DNA from: Bacteroidales bacterium
Lineage (GTDB): Bacteria; Bacteroidota; Bacteroidia; Bacteroidales; DTU049
Reading direction: 5' to 3'
Assembly (NCBI GenBank): GCA_018432645.1
Contig: JAHDSP010000391.1
Coordinates: 1 to 8,214, forward strand
Length of the DNA: 8,214 nucleotides
Positions 6,552 to 8,214 of the stretch are shown here, one piece after another; positions within the stretch are counted from its first letter, which is position 1; each line of letters starts with the position of its first letter. A model generated the notes under the pieces. It saw nothing but the letters and a program-made list of their open reading frames with translations, made no database searches and had not been told where the DNA came from. The position numbers were made by a program, and so were the translations under genes.

Positions 6552-7748
6552 TTATAATCCCAATTTTTTTCTAATATCTTTAGGAATACTATTTACATTT
6601 ACCATTATGCCTGTAGTTTTATACTCTACAAAAGGTTTAGAAGCAAAGAAATATCCTTCATATGGTCCTGTAACATTCCAACTATTTTTAACTTTATAAT
6701 AAATATTCCCATTTTGATCTTTAGCAATTCCAGTAATATGCATACCGTGATCATCAGTAGTAGAATAATTATCGAAAGCTATTTGTCTCAGTTCTTGAGT
6801 TATTACTTTTTCTTTAACAGGTGCATCAAGAGTATAGATTTGCTTTTGCTTCTCTGCTTCTGTGAGCTTTTCCCAACGTTCTTTTTCAGTACCAGTGAGA
6901 TCAGGAAGAGTTTCATCAGGAACTACAGCAATACCTTTAGACCATTTAAAGCCTTTTTCTGAAACATCACTACCCCAGGCCACAGTATATCCATTATTAA
7001 TAGCATAATCAATGATTTGCATCATATCATTTAATGGAACATTATAAACTTTTTCATGAAGCCAATTATCAGGTATTTCAAGCACAAACTGTTTATAAAA
7101 AGGATGATGATTAAATGAAGTTATTTCCACATAATCATCCATATTTAATCCAAGAAATTGAGCAAAAGTAATAGGAGTATATTCTTTCCCATCATAAGTG
7201 AACTTTTCAGGGACTTTCCCTAAATATGCATCTAGGATGCCTATATAACCATTAAGCCAAGCAGTTGATAACTCTTTATTAGGATTTTTAATAATTTCAT
7301 CTAAATAAGCTTTAAGTACTGCATCTAGCTCACCATGTACATGCTTATCTGTACCATAATTTAATCCTGTATAAACTGACTCAGGGACAATACCATATTT
7401 TTTAATAATATATGTAATGTCTCTAAAACCGCCACCAGCACCGAAGTTAGTTTTTCCTTGAAAACGCACATATCTGATAGCCTTTTCTATATAAGCATTT
7501 CTAACGATAAATGCCTCAGATAAATCATAATTTCCTTTGCCAGTACGCAATAATTCACTTTCTAAAAAACTTAGTGTAGAAAAAGCCCAGCAAGTGCCAG
7601 ATTTGTATTGATCTTTTACAGAAGTAGCAGGATTTTCTTTAATAATTGTAAATTGGAATCCTTCTTTTTTAGGCTCTGTTTCTACTTGAGCAGTTAGCGA
7701 TAATACGGATATTACTACTGCAATGAATAACACAAATAATTTTTTCAT
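6552..7748 (-). CDS. Secreted C1B papain-like cysteine peptidase (aminopeptidase C / bleomycin hydrolase type)
   Basis: Cysteine peptidase of the C1 papain superfamily, PepC/bleomycin-hydrolase group, probably trimming peptides outside the cytoplasm. The frame is open to 7832, but the first 28 codons are AT-rich and implausible. ATG 7748-7746 gives MKKLFVLFIAVVISVLSLTA followed by QVETEP, a standard signal peptide with cleavage near residue 20, and a 398-aa protein. The catalytic set is complete: Q47 (oxyanion hole), C53 in GTCWAFS, H337 in HGMHITGIA, and N355 in KNSWN. The C-terminus (SIPKDIRKKLGL) is like other Bacteroidota members, in which the cytosolic PepC fold is exported. An intact catalytic site and usual length argue for activity. 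A -7-like TATTTTTG lies about 30 bp upstream, and the nested hairpin closes the gene. It appears to be a single-gene transcript, divergent from the transposase-like gene. Confidence 0.92.
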   Translation of the reverse strand: MKKLFVLFIAVVISVLSLTAQVETEPKKEGFQFTIIKENPATSVKDQYKSGTCWAFSTLSFLESELLRTGKGNYDLSEAFIVRNAYIEKAIRYVRFQGKTNFGAGGGFRDITYIIKKYGIVPESVYTGLNYGTDKHVHGELDAVLKAYLDEIIKNPNKELSTAWLNGYIGILDAYLGKVPEKFTYDGKEYTPITFAQFLGLNMDDYVEITSFNHHPFYKQFVLEIPDNWLHEKVYNVPLNDMMQIIDYAINNGYTVAWGSDVSEKGFKWSKGIAVVPDETLPDLTGTEKERWEKLTEAEKQKQIYTLDAPVKEKVITQELRQIAFDNYSTTDDHGMHITGIAKDQNGNIYYKVKNSWNVTGPYEGYFFASKPFVEYKTTGIMVNVNSIPKDIRKKLGL

Positions 7749-7779
7749 ATCATTTTGTATTTTATTAAACTTGTAATGG

Positions 7780-7787
7780 CAAAAATA
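7780..7787 (-). promoter_or_regulatory. Possible -7 promoter element for the C1 peptidase
   Basis: Read on the minus strand the sequence is TATTTTTG, matching TAnnTTTG. It lies 31 bp upstream of the ATG at 7748, giving a short leader. No TTTG is found at the expected 19-21 bp further upstream; the nearest CAAA on the plus strand is at 7819, about 31 bp away. It also lies inside the 28-codon N-terminal extension of the longest frame, which supports the shorter start. Confidence 0.35.
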
Positions 7788-7876
7788 CTCAATATTTTTA
7801 AAATTATAATAAAAAATGCAAAATATTTGCAATAGAAAGATAAAAAAATAGCTGCGAGTTAATTAAATATCGTGAA

Positions 7877-7938
7877 AAACAGATAGAAAATAAAAATAAG
7901 ATGAACGGAGCTCTATGTACGATTTTTTATATCTGTTT
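7877..7938. repeat. 9-bp inverted repeat (AAACAGATA / TATCTGTTT) flanking a GAGCTC core
   Basis: Perfect arms AAACAGATA (7877-7885) and TATCTGTTT (7930-7938) are separated by 44 bp that include the palindrome GAGCTC (7908-7913). The element lies between the divergent C1 peptidase and transposase-like genes. It could be part of the left end of an insertion sequence, an operator, or chance. I cannot test whether the arm recurs at a right terminus because that lies outside the window. Confidence 0.35.
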
Positions 7939-7948
7939 AAAATAGTTA

Positions 7949-7964
7949 ATGATATTAATATCAT
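7949..7964. promoter_or_regulatory. 16-bp perfect palindrome upstream of the transposase-like gene
   Basis: ATGATATTAATATCAT reads identically on both strands. It ends 16 bp before the TATATTTG element at 7981-7988, which places it across the expected -33 region of that promoter. This is a natural position for a dimeric repressor or a terminal-end binding site. It is purely A-T apart from one G and one C, so coincidence is possible. Confidence 0.35.
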
Positions 7965-7980
7965 ATTAAATATTATTATG

Positions 7981-7988
7981 TATATTTG
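7981..7988 (+). promoter_or_regulatory. -7 promoter element (TATATTTG) for the transposase-like gene
   Basis: An exact match to the Bacteroidota -7 consensus TAnnTTTG, 16 bp before the ATG at 8005. Transcription from it would leave a very short leader, and it supports 8005 as the start over the in-frame ATGs at 7915 and 7978. No TTTG is visible 19-21 bp upstream; that position is taken up by the 16-bp palindrome. Confidence 0.4.
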
Positions 7989-8004
7989 CAAAAAATCTGT
8001 ATTT

Positions 8005-8214
8005 ATGAAGACTTTAGTTAATAATATTAATGAACATCTGGCTATGAGTAAGGAAGACTCTAAAGCCTTCTTTGATAATCTCTACGATTTCCTGCTAGAG
8101 AAAGAAGCAGACACAGTAGATTACCAAGGTCTAAAAATTCAAAGTACTCCTCCACTATGTCCAAACTGTCATAGCAATGATATTGTAAAAAATGGCAAGC
8201 AAAAAGGTATGCAA
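8005..8214 (+). CDS. Probable IS transposase, N-terminal 70 aa (zinc ribbon), 3' end outside window
   Basis: The frame starts ATG at 8005-8007 and is still open at the window edge. Residues 1-50 are helical and acidic (MKTLVNNINEHLAMSKEDSK onwards). Residues 51-70 read LCPNCHSNDIVKNGKQKGMQ, where C52-P-N-C55 and the following S-x-D-I-V-K-N-G-K are the first knuckle of the zinc ribbon that opens IS1/IS1595-type transposases (CPxC-S-x-x-x-VKNGK-x-x-G-x-Q, normally followed by RYxCxxC). The second CxxC pair and the catalytic domain would lie beyond 8214, so the IS family cannot be settled. In-frame ATGs at 7915 and 7978 would add 30 or 9 residues, but those are AT-rich and overlap the palindrome and -7 element. 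M14 (8044) is a later alternative. A non-transposase zinc-ribbon regulator is less likely given the VKNGK signature. Confidence 0.65.
   Translation, partial: MKTLVNNINEHLAMSKEDSKAFFDNLYDFLLEKEADTVDYQGLKIQSTPPLCPNCHSNDIVKNGKQKGMQ

Larger units (their letters stand above)
7906..8214 (+). mobile_element. Probable left end of an insertion sequence, boundary uncertain
   Basis: This is inferred from the transposase-like reading frame that begins at 8005 and runs off the window. IS transposases usually start 50-150 bp inside the left end, so the terminus should lie within about 7860-7960. The start given here is a guess, chosen because GGAGCTCTATG begins just there after a run of A-rich sequence. 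Without the right end, neither the terminal inverted repeat nor the target-site duplication can be read. Confidence 0.3.

Noticed and set aside
7749..7832. 28-codon N-terminal extension of the C1 peptidase frame
   Set aside because: The signal peptide starts cleanly at the ATG at 7748. The extra codons are AT-rich, overlap a promoter-like TATTTTTG, and would bury the signal peptide.

Overview
The window is AT-rich bacterial chromosome, most likely from the Bacteroidota and probably Bacteroidales. The evidence is a PpiD-type periplasmic foldase of the Bacteroidota kind, a secreted bleomycin-hydrolase-like C1 peptidase, several matches to the Bacteroidota -7 promoter element (TAnnTTTG), and AT-rich leaders without a clear Shine-Dalgarno sequence. 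The assignment rests on protein and promoter style; no rRNA or tRNA is present to confirm it.

Layout. Bases 1-3522 (+) hold the 3' part of a ppiD-like gene, then ahcY (adenosylhomocysteinase) 27 bp later, so the two are probably co-transcribed. Bases 3521-4575 hold a self-contained block on the minus strand: two promoter-like elements, a 200-residue exported probable lipoprotein, a 39-residue signal-peptide-bearing small ORF, and a perfect 12-bp hairpin terminator. A 43-bp direct repeat (41/43 identical) flanks this block, and the left copy begins in the ahcY stop codon. Bases 4576-4996 are very AT-rich and apparently non-coding. Bases 4997-6457 (-) encode a lone Wzx-type polysaccharide flippase. 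A nested hairpin (6490-6537) separates it from a secreted C1B cysteine peptidase at 6552-7748 (-), whose start is best placed 28 codons inside the longest open frame. From about 7870 to the right edge (+) there are palindromic regulatory-looking sequences and the first 70 codons of a protein with a transposase-like zinc ribbon, probably the left end of an insertion sequence that continues outside the window.

How the genes fit together. ppiD and ahcY are housekeeping genes (envelope protein folding; methyl-cycle recycling). The flippase and the C1 peptidase are envelope or secreted functions but do not form an obvious pathway. The most unusual part is the repeat-bounded lipoprotein and small-peptide block. 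It looks like a discrete acquired or duplicated cassette of unknown function, and it lies in the same 8 kb as a probable IS end. No CRISPR array, RNA gene, integrase or known defence system is visible.
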